From contig NZ_LT629802.1 in the NCBI RefSeq assembly GCF_900106045.1, positions 5,394,001 to 5,458,000 on the forward strand: DNA of 64,000 nucleotides. The letters run 5' to 3'. Position 1 is the stretch's first letter; each line of letters starts with the position of its first letter. Below the pieces are notes generated by a model. It worked only from the letters and a program-made list of their open reading frames with translations. It was not told where the DNA came from and ran no database searches. The stretch is from Pseudomonas mucidolens (lineage in GTDB: Bacteria; Pseudomonadota; Gammaproteobacteria; Pseudomonadales; Pseudomonadaceae). This document shows, piece after piece, positions 34,770 through 44,980 of the stretch. Both the position numbers and the translations under genes were made by a program.

Positions 34770-36211
34770 CAGGCATCTCCTCCAAACACATCGACATCGC
34801 TGAATACACAAGCCGGCGCGGCATGGCCGACACGGATTACCTGATTGGGTTCGCCCTTGCCACAGTTGGGCGTGCCCAACACTTTGAAGGTGCTGGCGTC
34901 ACCAACGGCGCTGAGCTTGCGCCAGAACTGCGCGGAAATAGCCCGGTAGTTGGGGTTCTTCACCACGCCCTTGAGTTCGCCGTCCTCAATCAATTGGCCC
35001 CATTCGCAGCCGAACTGGAATTTGTTGCGCGCATCGTCGATGGACCAGGAGCGATTGTTCGACATCAGAATGCCGTGCTCGATGCCACCGATCAGTTGCG
35101 CCAGACTCTGGTCGCCGGCCTCGATATTGAGGTTGGCCATGCGGTCGATGGGCGCGCGGTTCCAGCTACAGGCGCGACTGTTGGCGACACCACCCAAACC
35201 TGCCCGATATTGCGACAACGCACCGCCCAAAGGCTTGAGCAACAATCCCTCGCGAATCAGGAATTGTTTACGGGCGGGCGTGCCGTCGTCGTCATGGCCG
35301 TAACTGGCCAGTTGCTCGGGAATATCGGGGTCGAACGTCACGTTCAGCAGTCTGGAGCCGTATTGCAGCTGGCCGAAGTCGCTGGTCTTGACGAAGCTGG
35401 TACCCGCGTAATTGCGCTCGTCACCCAGGATGCGGTCCAACTCCAGCGGATGCCCGATGGACTCGTGGATCTGCAGGATCATTTGGTCAGGCATCAGCAG
35501 CAGGTCACGCGGACCTTGAGGCGTATTCGGTGCCAGCAGCAGTTGCAATGCCTGATCGGCAATTTCCGTGGCGGCGCCCATCAGGCCGAAACGCTTGACC
35601 ACCTCGAAGCCACCTTGCTGGCCGAAGTTGCTGCCACCCAAGGTCCGGGTCTGGCTGTCGTTGCCGTCATAAGCGGTCACGTTGATGCCCGGGAACACAA
35701 AGCGCTGGGCCTGACGCAGGACGGCCCCGGCGCTGTTGAGGTAGATCTGTTCGACGAGGGTAGTACCGAGGCTGACTTCCCAACTCACCAAGCGCTCATC
35801 CTTGGGCACGGTGGCAGACTCGGCGCCCAGGCGTTGGTAGCACTCGCTCAGGGACGGGAAGGGCTGATCCAGGTCTGGCGACAAATAATCAGCGACTTCG
35901 CTGGACACTGGCTGCTCGCGCAGGTCGAGCAGGGCATGCGGTTTGATCCGCCGCGCTTGCTGTTCGGCGCGCTCCAGCGCGGCTTGCAGACCGGGCAGGG
36001 AAATATCGTGGGTCGCGGCGTAGGCTTCGACACCGTTGAGGCGCACCGTGAGCATGGCGCCTTGGTCCTGGCTCAGGTGTGGCGGTTCGGCGACGTTTTT
36101 GCGCACTGACAGAAACTGGCCGGATTCGCGCACGTAGCGCAAAGAGAAGAATTCGGCGGTGGTGCGCAGGGCCGCGAAGTGTTTTTTGAGTTGCGGGTGA
36201 GCGTCGAACAT
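34769..36211 (-). CDS. TldD-like zinc metallopeptidase
   Basis: A 480-residue TldD/PmbA-family protein with the zinc motif HESIGHPLELDR (His249, Glu250, His254) and the distal Cys450 in NCGKGEPNQ, the third ligand in E. coli TldD. TldD/TldE heterodimers degrade unfolded peptides inside a closed chamber and mature RiPP peptides. This looks like a second pair next to the canonical tldD/tldE, which is not in the window. No peptide precursor was seen nearby. The ATG at 36211 was chosen because upstream codons run into a REP variant. Confidence 0.88.
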   Translation of the reverse strand: MFDAHPQLKKHFAALRTTAEFFSLRYVRESGQFLSVRKNVAEPPHLSQDQGAMLTVRLNGVEAYAATHDISLPGLQAALERAEQQARRIKPHALLDLREQPVSSEVADYLSPDLDQPFPSLSECYQRLGAESATVPKDERLVSWEVSLGTTLVEQIYLNSAGAVLRQAQRFVFPGINVTAYDGNDSQTRTLGGSNFGQQGGFEVVKRFGLMGAATEIADQALQLLLAPNTPQGPRDLLLMPDQMILQIHESIGHPLELDRILGDERNYAGTSFVKTSDFGQLQYGSRLLNVTFDPDIPEQLASYGHDDDGTPARKQFLIREGLLLKPLGGALSQYRAGLGGVANSRACSWNRAPIDRMANLNIEAGDQSLAQLIGGIEHGILMSNNRSWSIDDARNKFQFGCEWGQLIEDGELKGVVKNPNYRAISAQFWRKLSAVGDASTFKVLGTPNCGKGEPNQVIRVGHAAPACVFSDVDVFGGDA

Positions 36212-36254
36212 AGGGCCTTCCTGGTGGGCGGTGGTGGCCTGGAGGGCCCTATCG

Positions 36255-36384
36255 CTGTAGGCGCGAGGGGGACGCCTAGTTCTTGCTCGCGAAAAGCCAG
36301 AGAGCATCGCGTGCCTCCAGAATGCCCGCGTCATCGTTGGCGATTTTCGTCAGCAAGAACTAGGCGTCCCCTCGCTCCTACAGG
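36255..36384. repeat. REPIN variant with extended arms
   Basis: Both arms read CTGTAGG(C/A)GCGAGG, then GACGCCTAGTTCTTGCT, in inverted orientation. Compared with the type A REPINs here, about 14 bases (GGGACGCCTAGTTC) are inserted between GCGAG and TTGCT in both arms. The loop keeps a GAAAA and ATCGTTGGCG stretch of the family. Confidence 0.85.
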
Positions 36385-36385
36385 G

Positions 36386-37081
36386 TTAAACCGGGCAACC
36401 CTTGGCGCGCAGGATCGCGTCAAAACGATCAGGGTCCAGGGTGCCGGCTTCGATGGCCGCGAGTGTAGCCTGCTCGCGGGCCAGCAGGTCGTGGCAGCGC
36501 ACCAGCAACTCCGGCAGTTCGCTGCGGGACGCGGCCACCACGCCGTCGCCATCACCGATCATCAGGTCACCGGGCATCACCAGCATGCCGGCACAGGAAA
36601 TTGGTACGTTGATTTCGCCGCCGCCGTCGGTGCTCGGGCCACGGTGTACGCCGCCGATGGCATACGCTGGCAGTTCGCCGGTCTGCCATTCGTCGAGGTC
36701 GCGCAAGGCGCCGTTGATCACCACGCCGACGATGCCGGCCTTCAAGGCCATGGCGCGCATGATGCCGCCGAACACCGCGCGGGTCAGGTCGGCGCTGCCG
36801 TCGATCACCAGCACATCACCCGGACGGGCCATCTGCATGGCTTTGAGAATCATCAGGTTGTCACCTGGACGCACGCGCACGGTCAGCGCGCTGCCGAGCA
36901 TCGGAGCGTTGCCATGGAAGGCCTTGAGGCCCAGGCCACCGACGTTACGCCCCAGGCAATCGCTGACAGCAGCGGCCGGGATCTTGCTGAATTCCTTCAG
37001 CCATTTCGGGTCCAGCGGTTCAACATTTGGATTGATCAGAAAGCCGGTAGGCCATTTGCTCGAAGAAACGACATCAAACAT
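36386..37081 (-). CDS. RraA-like / HMG aldolase-type protein
   Basis: A 231-residue member of the RraA/4-hydroxy-4-methyl-2-oxoglutarate aldolase fold. It has ISDCLGR-type N-terminal sequence (AAAVSDCLGRN), RPGDNLMILKAM, the substrate and metal motif GALRDLDEW (G-x-x-R-D) and IGDGDGVV. True RraA proteins are about 160 residues; this longer form is typical of dimethylmenaquinone-methyltransferase-annotated aldolase-like proteins of uncertain substrate. The ATG at 37081 follows GAGG at 8 bases. Confidence 0.82.
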   Translation of the reverse strand: MFDVVSSSKWPTGFLINPNVEPLDPKWLKEFSKIPAAAVSDCLGRNVGGLGLKAFHGNAPMLGSALTVRVRPGDNLMILKAMQMARPGDVLVIDGSADLTRAVFGGIMRAMALKAGIVGVVINGALRDLDEWQTGELPAYAIGGVHRGPSTDGGGEINVPISCAGMLVMPGDLMIGDGDGVVAASRSELPELLVRCHDLLAREQATLAAIEAGTLDPDRFDAILRAKGCPV

Positions 37082-37195
37082 GAGAAAGCCTCGTGGCCAG
37101 GCAAGTGCCGGCGGGTCGATGGGTAGGTGAAACGTTTGCGCGACCATTAGAGTAGGCCGTCGCGGGGGATGGGATCAAGGGTAGTGCGGGTTATG

Positions 37196-37293
37196 AGGAG
37201 CGAGCTTGCTCGCGAAAGGCGTTAACGATAACGCGGGGCATCAGGTGCCCCGCGGTGTTCCAAGGTGCTTCGCGAGCAAGCTCGCTCTTACAG
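37196..37293. repeat. REPIN, type A, overlapping the betA stop codon
   Basis: Inverted arms GGAGCGAGCTTGCTCGCGAA and its complement, with inner GTTAACGATAACGCG. On the minus strand the first arm reads CTGTAAGAGCGAGC, and its CTG TAA is the last sense codon and the stop codon of betA. Confidence 0.9.
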
Positions 37294-38988
37294 AGTAGGA
37301 CCTACTTCCCGCATCGGCTTGCCACGCACTGGCGCGTCGCCCGCCACATAGTAGTCGGCTGTGCTGCGTGGCAGTGACTGGCGGCCACGGATCTTGTCGG
37401 CGATTTTTTCGGCGATCATGATCGTCGGCGCGTTCAGGTTGCCGGTGGTGATGATTGGCATGATCGAGGCATCGACCACCCGCAGGCCCTGCATGCCATG
37501 CACACGACCTTCGCCATCGACCACGGCCATCTCGTCGGTGCCCATCTTGCACGAGCAGGACGGGTGGAACGCGGTTTCGGCGTGCTCGCGGATAAATTTA
37601 TCCAGTTGCTCGTCGGTCTGCACTTCGATGCCCGGGCTGATTTCGCGGCCACGGAATGGGTCCAGTGCCGGCTGTTGCATGATTTCACGGGTCAGGCGGA
37701 TGCCGTCGCGAAACTCCTGCCAGTCCTGTTCCGTCGCCATGTAGTTGAAGAGGATGCTCGGGTAGTCGCGAGGGTTCTTCGACTTCAGTTGCACGCGGCC
37801 ACGGCTTGGCGAGCGCATGGAACCCATGTGCGCCTGGAAACCGTGCTCTTTCACACCGTTGCTGCCGTTGTAGTTAATCGCGACCGGCAGGAAGTGGTAT
37901 TGGATGTTCGGCCACTCGAAGTCTTCACGGGTGCGGATGAACCCGCCGGCTTCGAACTGGTTGCTGGCGCCGATACCGGTGCCGTTGAACAGCCACTCGG
38001 CACCGATGGCCGGTTGGTTGTACCAGAGCAGCGACGGGTACAGCGAGACTGGCTGGGTGCAGGCGTATTGCAGGTACAGCTCAAGGTGATCCTGCAGGTT
38101 TTCGCCGACGCCTGCCAGGTCATGGACCACCGGGATGTCGAGGCTTTCCAGCAGCTTGGCCGGGCCAACGCCGGAGCGTTGCAGCAGTTGCGGCGAAGCG
38201 ATAGCGCCGCTGCACACCAGCACTTCTTTGCGGGCACGGGCCTCGACGCGCTCTTCGGCAGCACCGATGAGGTAGCGCACACCCACGGCACGCTTGCCTT
38301 CGAACAAGACTTTGTCCGTCAGCGCGTGAGTGACGATGGTCAGCGTCGAACGCTTCTTGGCCACGTCCAGGTAGCCGCGCGCGGTACTGGCGCGACGGCC
38401 GTTCGGCGTCACGGTGCGGTCCATTGGGCCGAAGCCTTCTTGCTGGTAGCTGTTCAGGTCTTCGGTACGCGGGTAACCGGCTTGCACGCCGGCTTCAACC
38501 ATGGCGTGGAACAGCGGGTTGTTTCCGGCTTTAGGCGTGGTCACGCTGACCGGGCCGTCGCCACCGTGGTAGTCGTTGGGACCGATGTCACGGGTTTCAG
38601 CTTTTCTGAAATACGGCAGGCAGTCCAGATAGCTCCAGTCTTCCAGGCCGGGCAGTTTCGACCAGTTGTCGTAGTCCATGGCATTGCCACGGATGTAGCA
38701 CATGCCGTTGATCAGCGAAGAGCCACCCAGGCCCTTGCCACGACCGCATTCCATCCGGCGGCCATCCATGTGTGGCTCTGGATCGGTTTCGTAGGCCCAG
38801 TTGTAGCGACGACCTTGCAGCGGGAACGCCAGGGCGGCTGGCATCTGGGTACGGAAATCCAGACGGTAGTCCGGGCCGCCGGCTTCCAGCAGCAGGACGG
38901 TGACGCCTTCGTCTTCGGTCAGACGGGTGGCCAGGGTGTTACCGGCCGATCCCGCGCCAACAATGATGTAGTCATATTCTTGGGACAT
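37288..38988 (-). CDS. betA: choline dehydrogenase
   Basis: BetA oxidises choline to betaine aldehyde; it is a membrane-associated FAD enzyme of the GMC family. 566 residues: FAD-binding [33 protein letters not shown], the GMC signature [14 protein letters not shown], the active-site histidine in [10 protein letters not shown] and the C-terminal [13 protein letters not shown]. It ends the betI-betB-betA unit, with a 155-base gap after betB that holds a REP, and its stop codon is part of a REPIN. Confidence 0.97.
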   Translation of the reverse strand: MSQEYDYIIVGAGSAGNTLATRLTEDEGVTVLLLEAGGPDYRLDFRTQMPAALAFPLQGRRYNWAYETDPEPHMDGRRMECGRGKGLGGSSLINGMCYIRGNAMDYDNWSKLPGLEDWSYLDCLPYFRKAETRDIGPNDYHGGDGPVSVTTPKAGNNPLFHAMVEAGVQAGYPRTEDLNSYQQEGFGPMDRTVTPNGRRASTARGYLDVAKKRSTLTIVTHALTDKVLFEGKRAVGVRYLIGAAEERVEARARKEVLVCSGAIASPQLLQRSGVGPAKLLESLDIPVVHDLAGVGENLQDHLELYLQYACTQPVSLYPSLLWYNQPAIGAEWLFNGTGIGASNQFEAGGFIRTREDFEWPNIQYHFLPVAINYNGSNGVKEHGFQAHMGSMRSPSRGRVQLKSKNPRDYPSILFNYMATEQDWQEFRDGIRLTREIMQQPALDPFRGREISPGIEVQTDEQLDKFIREHAETAFHPSCSCKMGTDEMAVVDGEGRVHGMQGLRVVDASIMPIITTGNLNAPTIMIAEKIADKIRGRQSLPRSTADYYVAGDAPVRGKPMREVGPTL

Positions 38989-39087
38989 AAATGCACCCTC
39001 TTTGAAATTTGGTCAGGTCTGGCGAGTGCTTCGCACTCGATCGCAGGCAAGCCAGCTTCTACATTTGATCGGGTTCATACGCTCAAA

Positions 39088-39117
39088 ATGTGGGAGCGGG
39101 CTTGCTCGCGATGGCGG
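39088..39117. repeat. REP, type B, single arm
   Basis: ATGTGGGAGCGGGCTTGCTC followed by GCGATGGCGG in the betA-betB gap, with an imperfect opposite arm just upstream (GCAGGCAAGCCAGCTTCTAC). Confidence 0.75.
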
Positions 39118-39143
39118 CCTCGCAGGCAACGCAAGGCTCGGCT

Positions 39144-40616
39144 TTAGAACACCGAGGCGTAATCGCCCAGCTCGACCTGTACCGATTTGATGCGCGTGAA
39201 GTTGTTCAGCGAGCTGATCCCGTTCTCACGGCCAACACCCGACTGCTTGTAACCGCCAACCGGCATCTTCGCGTCGGACTCGCCCCAGGCGTTGATCCAG
39301 CAGATACCGGCTTCCAGTTGATGAATCACGCGGTGGGCGCGATTCAGGTCCTTGGTCACCAGGCCGGCAGCCAGGCCGAAGTCCGTGTCGTTGGCGCGGC
39401 GGATCACTTCTTCTTCGGTTTCGTAAGTGAGGATGCTCATCACCGGGCCGAAGATTTCTTCACGCACGATGGTCATCTCGTCGGTGCAGTCGGTGAACAC
39501 GGTCGGTGCCACGAATGCGCCCTTGGCGAAATCGCCGTCGGTCAGGCGGTTGCCGCCACACAGCAGGCGTGCGCCTTGCTCCTTACCTTTGGCGATGTAG
39601 CCGAGCACGCTTTCCATGTGGGCGAAGCTGACCAGCGGGCCGAAGTTGGTGTTGTCGTCTTGCGGGTCGCCGACGCGGATGCGCGCAACGCGTTCAACGA
39701 TCTTGGCCTCGAACGCCGCTTGCAGATGCTTGGGCACGAAGACGCGGGTGCCGTTGGTGCAGACCTGACCGGAGCTGTAGAAGTTGGCCATCATCGCAAT
39801 ATCGGCGGCGCGATCCAGGTCGGCGTCGTCGAAGATGATCAGTGGCGACTTGCCGCCCAGTTCCATGGTCACTTCCTTGAGCGAGGAACTCGAAGCGCTG
39901 GCCATGACTTTCTTGCCGGTGTCGGTGCCGCCGGTGAAGGAGACTTTTTCGATGCGCGGGTGCTCGGTCAGCCAAGTGCCGACTTCACGGCCGCTGCCGG
40001 TCAGGACGTTGAACACACCTGCTGGAACGCCGGCCTGGGTGTAGATCTCGGCCAGTTTCAGGGTGGTCAGGGATGTGACTTCGCTTGGCTTGAAGATCAT
40101 CGCGTTACCGGCCGCCAGGGCTGGCGCGGATTTCCACAGAGCGATCTGGATCGGGTAGTTCCAGGCGCCGATACCGGCGACCACGCCCAGCGGTTCGCGA
40201 CGGGTGTAGACGAAGGAGGTGTCACGCAGCGGGATTTGCTCGCCTTCGATGGCGGGCACCAGGCCTGCGTAGTATTCCAGCACGTCGGCGCCGGTGACGA
40301 TGTCGACATATTTGGTTTCGGAGAACGCCTTGCCGGTGTCCAGGGTTTCCAGCGCGGCGAGTTCATCGTTGCGCTCGCGCAGGATGTCGACGGCGCGACG
40401 CAGGATGCGCGAACGTTCCATGGCGGTCATCGCGGCCCAGATTTTCTGGCCCTTTTCGGCGCTGGCCACGGCACGCTCAACGTCATCGAAGGTGGCGCGT
40501 TGCACGTTGGCGAGAACTTCACCGTTAGCCGGGTTGATGGCTTCGAAGGTGGCATCGCTGCTAGCGTCGCTGTAGCCGCCGTCAATGTAGAGTTTTTGCA
40601 GTTCGAAACGGGCCAT
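39144..40616 (-). CDS. betB: betaine aldehyde dehydrogenase
   Basis: BetB oxidises betaine aldehyde to glycine betaine with NAD(P) in the cytoplasm. 490 residues of the aldehyde dehydrogenase family: [22 protein letters not shown], the catalytic Glu in MELGGKSP and catalytic Cys in [11 protein letters not shown], with [15 protein letters not shown] near the C-terminus. The ATG at 40616 has GAGGA upstream; an ATG 18 codons earlier is less likely. 111 bases downstream of betI on the same strand. Confidence 0.97.
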   Translation of the reverse strand: MARFELQKLYIDGGYSDASSDATFEAINPANGEVLANVQRATFDDVERAVASAEKGQKIWAAMTAMERSRILRRAVDILRERNDELAALETLDTGKAFSETKYVDIVTGADVLEYYAGLVPAIEGEQIPLRDTSFVYTRREPLGVVAGIGAWNYPIQIALWKSAPALAAGNAMIFKPSEVTSLTTLKLAEIYTQAGVPAGVFNVLTGSGREVGTWLTEHPRIEKVSFTGGTDTGKKVMASASSSSLKEVTMELGGKSPLIIFDDADLDRAADIAMMANFYSSGQVCTNGTRVFVPKHLQAAFEAKIVERVARIRVGDPQDDNTNFGPLVSFAHMESVLGYIAKGKEQGARLLCGGNRLTDGDFAKGAFVAPTVFTDCTDEMTIVREEIFGPVMSILTYETEEEVIRRANDTDFGLAAGLVTKDLNRAHRVIHQLEAGICWINAWGESDAKMPVGGYKQSGVGRENGISSLNNFTRIKSVQVELGDYASVF

Positions 40617-40727
40617 AAAGTCCTCGCAAGTGCATAAGTGGTTGGCGTTACCCGCTGAAAAGTGGGCCATTGTGTGGTGGCAGCACTGATCGGCGGATGT
40701 TCAGGGGGGTGAGCGTTTATGTGTGCT

Positions 40728-41321
40728 CTAACTCACCTGCTTGGCCAATTGGAAATCCATGTATTCGTACGCGATCCGTTGCGCCTGCTCCGTGTCGAAA
40801 GCGTCTCCCGACAGGGCGCCGCGCAACCACAAACCGTCAATCAGGGCCGCCAGGCCGCGGGCAGCGCTGCGTGCATCGGCCAGTGGCAACACGCGGCGGA
40901 ACTGGCAACACAGGTTGGAATACAGACGGTGATCGTTGATCCGCTGCAACCTGTGCAAAGACGGGTGGTGCATGCTGGCGGCCCAGAAGGCCAACCAGGT
41001 TTTCATCGTCGGGCCGTTGACCTGGCTCGCGTCGAAGTTGCCTCCGATAATCACCTGAAGATGCGCCCGTGGGCTGCTATCTCTCAGGTCACGCCGTCGT
41101 TCGTGGACGTTCTCGATCAGCACATTCATCAGGTACCGCATCGTGGCGGCGATCAGGCCATTCTTGTCCTGAAAGTAGTGACTGATGATGCCGTTCGAAA
41201 CACCGGCCAGACGGGCGATCAGCGCAATGCTGGCATCTCCCATCCCAACCTGATCGATGGCCGTCAATGTGGCTTCAATCAACTGTTGGCGGCGTATGGG
41301 TTGCATACCGACCTTGGGCAT
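40728..41321 (-). CDS. betI: TetR-family choline-responsive repressor BetI
   Basis: A 197-residue TetR regulator: the N-terminal helix-turn-helix is [31 protein letters not shown], and the rest is the helical ligand domain ([23 protein letters not shown]). BetI binds between betI and betT and releases DNA when choline is present. It begins the betI-betB-betA unit and is divergent from betT. The 20-bp palindrome 71 bases upstream is its expected operator. Confidence 0.96.
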   Translation of the reverse strand: MPKVGMQPIRRQQLIEATLTAIDQVGMGDASIALIARLAGVSNGIISHYFQDKNGLIAATMRYLMNVLIENVHERRRDLRDSSPRAHLQVIIGGNFDASQVNGPTMKTWLAFWAASMHHPSLHRLQRINDHRLYSNLCCQFRRVLPLADARSAARGLAALIDGLWLRGALSGDAFDTEQAQRIAYEYMDFQLAKQVS

Positions 41322-41391
41322 GTAGCACGTCTCCTTAGGCCTGGCGACGAGCGATAAACGTCCGTCGGCTTGTGGGCCAGTCTATTTTGTT

Positions 41392-41411
41392 TTGATTGAA
41401 CGTTCAATCAA
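41392..41411. promoter_or_regulatory. BetI operator palindrome
   Basis: TTGATTGAAC followed by its exact reverse complement, a perfect 20-bp palindrome in the 322-base betI-betT gap. It has the form of a TetR-type operator and lies where both divergent promoters can be covered. No gene is present in the gap. Confidence 0.85.
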
Positions 41412-41643
41412 CAAAGAATAAGATCTGCGACAAATGGTCGCTGCCTGCAGGTATTGCCTACCCGCGGACGGCGACATCTGACACCTGAAAAACCTTTGAA
41501 ACGCCCGAAGTCACAGCTTCGCTGGGGCTCAACGATTTTCGGGGTGTCTTTATATCACCCGTCCGTCGGCTGCCGAAAAAACGATGGCATGGGTCAAGCG
41601 CTGTCTTGCGTTCCTCTCTCGCACTGCCTGGAGCATCTGTGCC

Positions 41644-43635
41644 ATGAGTTCTGCCTCTCTTATAAAGACCCCGCCGGAAAAGGTACGGGTCAACGGTTGG
41701 GTGTTCTACACCTCTACCGCGCTGGTTCTGCTGTTGACTGCGATTTTGATTGTGGCCCCGCAAGAGGCCGGCAGGCTGCTTGGCGTGGCCCAGACCTGGC
41801 TCTCGAAAAGCTTTGGCTGGTATTACATGGTGGTCATCGCCACCTACCTGGTATTCGTGGTGGGGCTGGCGTTTTCGTCCTATGGCAAGTTGAAGCTGGG
41901 CAGCAAGGACGACACACCGGACTTCAGCTACGGTGCCTGGGCCGGCATGTTGTTCTCGTCTGGGATCGGTATTTCGCTGTTGTACTTCGGTGCATCCGAA
42001 CCGCTGGACCACTACTACAACCCGCCCGAAGGCGCGGCCGCGACCCAGATGGCCGCGCGCCAGGCCCTGCAACTGACGTTCCTGCATTGGGGCCTGCATG
42101 GCTGGGCGATCTACGCGCTGGTCGGCCTGGCCGTGGCGTACTTTGCCTACCGTCATAACCAGCCGCTGGCGTTGCGTTCGGCGCTGTACCCGCTGGTGGG
42201 CGAGCGCTGGGTCAAGGGCGCCGCCGGTCACGCGGTGGACGGCTTCGGCATGTTCGTGACCTTGTTGGGCCTGGTGACCAACCTGGGAATCGGCGCGATG
42301 CAAGTGTCGTCGGGGCTCGAGAACCTGTTCGGCATGGCACACAGCAACACCAACCTGTTGATCGTGATCATCGTGATGAGTAGCGTGGCGACCATCGCGG
42401 CGGTGTCGGGGGTGGAAAACGGCATTCGTCGCCTGTCCAACCTCAACATCGTGTTGTTCAGTGGCCTGCTGATTTTCGTGCTGCTGTTCGGACCGACCCT
42501 GCATCTGCTCAACGGCTTCGTGCAGAACATCGGCGACTACATGAACGGCCTCGTGCTGAAAACCTTCGACTTGTATGTGTACGCAGGCGACGGAGAGGCA
42601 TCCGAGCGCTGGATGGGCTTGTGGACCCTGTTCTACTGGGCCTGGTGGATTTCCTGGGCGCCATTCGTGGGGATGTTCATCGCCCGTATTTCCCGTGGTC
42701 GTACCGTGCGTGAGCTGGTGGCCGGCGTGCTGCTGATCCCGCTGGGCTTTACCCTGGCGTGGCTGTCGATCTTCGGTAACTCGGCCCTGGACCTGGTGCT
42801 CAACCATGGCGCGGTGGAGTTGGGCAAGACGGCGCTGGAACAGCCATCCATGGCGATTTACCAGTTGCTGGAGTATTACCCCGCGTCGAAAGTAGTGATC
42901 GGTGTTTCGATCTTTGTCGGTTTTGTATTGTTCCTGACGCCTGCGGATTCTGGCGCGGTGATGATGGCGAACCTGTCCTGCAAGGGCGGTAGTGTTGACG
43001 AGGATGCGCCGCACTGGCTGCGGATTTTCTGGTCGGCGGTGATCACCCTGGTGACCGTCGGCCTGCTGTTTGCCGGTAACTTTGAAGCCATGCAAACCAT
43101 GGTGGTGCTGGCCGGACTGCCGTTCTCGGTGGTACTGATCTGCTTCATGTTCGGCCTGCACAAGGCCATGCGCCAGGATGTGGCGATCGAACAGGAGCAA
43201 GCGCAACTGGCTGAACGTGGTCGGCGTGGTTTCAGTGAGCGTTTGACCGCGCTGGAGTTGCAACCGAGTCAGGCTATCGTGCAGCGCTTCATGGACAAGA
43301 AGGTCACTCCAGCGTTGGAAGAAGCGGCTGTTACGTTGCGGGACCAAGGGCTGGAAGTGCAGACCTTGTTGGGTAAGTCCAAGCGTTGCATTGGTGTGCG
43401 GATCGAGATGCAGGAAGGCAATCCGTTTGTTTATGAAGTGAGCCTGGATGGCTACACGGCGGCGCCTGGCGATCTGCCTGAGGAAGAACGCAGCCGTTAC
43501 TACCGCGCCGAGGTCTACCTGTACAACGGGCCTCAGGAATACGACCTGATGGGCTTCACCCCGGAACAGATTACCCGGGATGTACTCGATCAGTTTGAAA
43601 GCCATCGGCAACTCCTCGGCCGGGTGTATAGCTGA
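41644..43635 (+). CDS. betT: BCCT-family choline transporter BetT
   Basis: A 663-residue sodium- or proton-coupled choline importer. It has 12 membrane segments, the BCCT signature FYWAWWISWAPFVGMFIARISRG, GIGISLLYFGASEPL, and a long cytoplasmic C-terminal domain (about 515-663), as in osmosensing BetT. ATG 41644 was chosen over an in-frame ATG 20 codons upstream because the shorter N-terminus matches the family. Controlled with betIBA by the BetI palindrome. Confidence 0.96.
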   Translation: MSSASLIKTPPEKVRVNGWVFYTSTALVLLLTAILIVAPQEAGRLLGVAQTWLSKSFGWYYMVVIATYLVFVVGLAFSSYGKLKLGSKDDTPDFSYGAWAGMLFSSGIGISLLYFGASEPLDHYYNPPEGAAATQMAARQALQLTFLHWGLHGWAIYALVGLAVAYFAYRHNQPLALRSALYPLVGERWVKGAAGHAVDGFGMFVTLLGLVTNLGIGAMQVSSGLENLFGMAHSNTNLLIVIIVMSSVATIAAVSGVENGIRRLSNLNIVLFSGLLIFVLLFGPTLHLLNGFVQNIGDYMNGLVLKTFDLYVYAGDGEASERWMGLWTLFYWAWWISWAPFVGMFIARISRGRTVRELVAGVLLIPLGFTLAWLSIFGNSALDLVLNHGAVELGKTALEQPSMAIYQLLEYYPASKVVIGVSIFVGFVLFLTPADSGAVMMANLSCKGGSVDEDAPHWLRIFWSAVITLVTVGLLFAGNFEAMQTMVVLAGLPFSVVLICFMFGLHKAMRQDVAIEQEQAQLAERGRRGFSERLTALELQPSQAIVQRFMDKKVTPALEEAAVTLRDQGLEVQTLLGKSKRCIGVRIEMQEGNPFVYEVSLDGYTAAPGDLPEEERSRYYRAEVYLYNGPQEYDLMGFTPEQITRDVLDQFESHRQLLGRVYS

Positions 43636-43647
43636 TAATCGAAACGC

Positions 43648-43672
43648 CGGTGGTGTCTCCCTGACACCACCG
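43648..43672. terminator. hairpin after betT
   Basis: CGGTGGTGTC and GACACCACCG form a 10-bp stem with a 5-base loop, 12 bases after the betT stop. No T-run follows, so it may instead stabilise the transcript end. Confidence 0.5.
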
Positions 43673-43677
43673 CTTCA

Positions 43678-43780
43678 CTGTAGGCGCGAGCTTGCTCGCG
43701 AAAAACGTCAACGATAACGCAGCGATATCTGGCAGCCCGTGTCGCTTATTCGTTTCTCGCGAGCACGCTCGCTCCTACAG
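43678..43780. repeat. REPIN, type A
   Basis: Arms CTGTAGGCGCGAGCTTGCTC and the opposite arm ending GCTCGCTCCTACAG, with conserved inner AACGTCAACGATAACGCAGC. Lies between the convergent betT and cbcV. Confidence 0.9.
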
Positions 43781-43801
43781 TGATGGGCGGACGATCAAGG
43801 G

Positions 43802-44980
43802 CTAGCCCAGGTTTTTACCTAGGAGAGCATGGTAGAGCTCACTGTCTCCCAAGATCCCCACCACCTTGTTGTTGTCATGCAGCACCAGCTTGTTGCCTGT
43901 CTGGTAGCGAATCTGCAACGCATCGCGCATGCCGATATTCGAATCCACCAGCGTCGGTACGCGGCCCAGGCCTTCCACGGTTTGCCCCGGTGCCCAGTTT
44001 TGCAGGTTCATCGGCATGCCATTCTGTCGGGCACCCTTGATAGTGTTGCCCTCGGCCAGGTCCAGCCAGGAATCGTCACCCGGATCCAGGCATACCGAAC
44101 CGTTGACCCGCTTGCAGTTGTCCAAGGTGCGCATCAGGCTGCGGCCGCACAGTACGTTCAAGGGGTTGGTATGCGCGACAAAGGTGCGCACATACTCATC
44201 GGCCGGGTTCAGCACGATCTCTTCCGGCACGCTGTACTGGATGATCTTGCCGTCTTTCATGATTGCAATACGACTGCCCAGTTTCAGCGCTTCGTCCAGG
44301 TCGTGGCTGACGAAGACAATGGTCTTGCTCAGCTTGCGCTGCAGCTCCAGCAGTTCATCCTGCAAACCTTGGCGGATCAACGGGTCGAGGGCCGAGAAGG
44401 GCTCGTCCATCAACAGAATGTCGGCGTCCATTGCCAGTGCGCGCGCCAGTCCGACGCGCTGTTGCATGCCGCCGGAGAGTTCGTCAGGCCGCTTGTTGCG
44501 CCACTGGGACAGGCCGACCAATTCAAGCTTTTCATCCACCAGCTTGCGCCGCTCCTTCTCGGGGCGACCCTGCATTTCCAGGCCAAAGCTGATGTTGTCA
44601 CGCACCGTCAGCCACGGCATCAGGGCGAACTTCTGAAACACCATGGCGATGCGTTTGGTGCGCATCATTTTCAGCTCCGCCGGGGTGCACGAGGCGATGT
44701 CGATCTGTCGACCTTCGTGCTCGACAAACAGCTGGCCACGGCTGACGGTGTTGAGGCCGTTGATGCAGCGCAACAGGCTCGACTTGCCGGAACCCGACAG
44801 GCCCATCAGCACGCAGATCTCGCCTTTCTCGACATCCAGGCTGGCGTTTTCCACGCCGACAATCTGCCCGGTCTTTTTCAGGATTTCATTGCGGCTCAGG
44901 CCTTGGTCCAACAGGCTGAGCGCTTCGCGTGGGTCTTTGGAAAAGATCACGTCGACATTGTCGAATCGGATAATGCTCAT
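43802..44980 (-). CDS. cbcV: choline/betaine ABC importer, ATPase
   Basis: A 392-residue ABC ATPase of the ProV/OpuA type: Walker A GLSGSGKSS, signature LSGGMQQR, Walker B ILLMDEP, and a C-terminal extension of about 120 residues with a degenerate regulatory tail (LVDSNIGMRDAL...VVGILGDSELYHALL). It energises the Cbc importer for choline, betaine and possibly carnitine. Its ATG overlaps the cbcW stop by 4 bases (ATGA), so it is translationally coupled as the last gene of cbcXWV. Confidence 0.94.
   Translation of the reverse strand: MSIIRFDNVDVIFSKDPREALSLLDQGLSRNEILKKTGQIVGVENASLDVEKGEICVLMGLSGSGKSSLLRCINGLNTVSRGQLFVEHEGRQIDIASCTPAELKMMRTKRIAMVFQKFALMPWLTVRDNISFGLEMQGRPEKERRKLVDEKLELVGLSQWRNKRPDELSGGMQQRVGLARALAMDADILLMDEPFSALDPLIRQGLQDELLELQRKLSKTIVFVSHDLDEALKLGSRIAIMKDGKIIQYSVPEEIVLNPADEYVRTFVAHTNPLNVLCGRSLMRTLDNCKRVNGSVCLDPGDDSWLDLAEGNTIKGARQNGMPMNLQNWAPGQTVEGLGRVPTLVDSNIGMRDALQIRYQTGNKLVLHDNNKVVGILGDSELYHALLGKNLG

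Noticed and set aside
41458..43611. 717-codon open frame opposite betT
   Set aside because: Composed of His/Gln/Arg-rich sequence without domains; explained by codon bias of betT.
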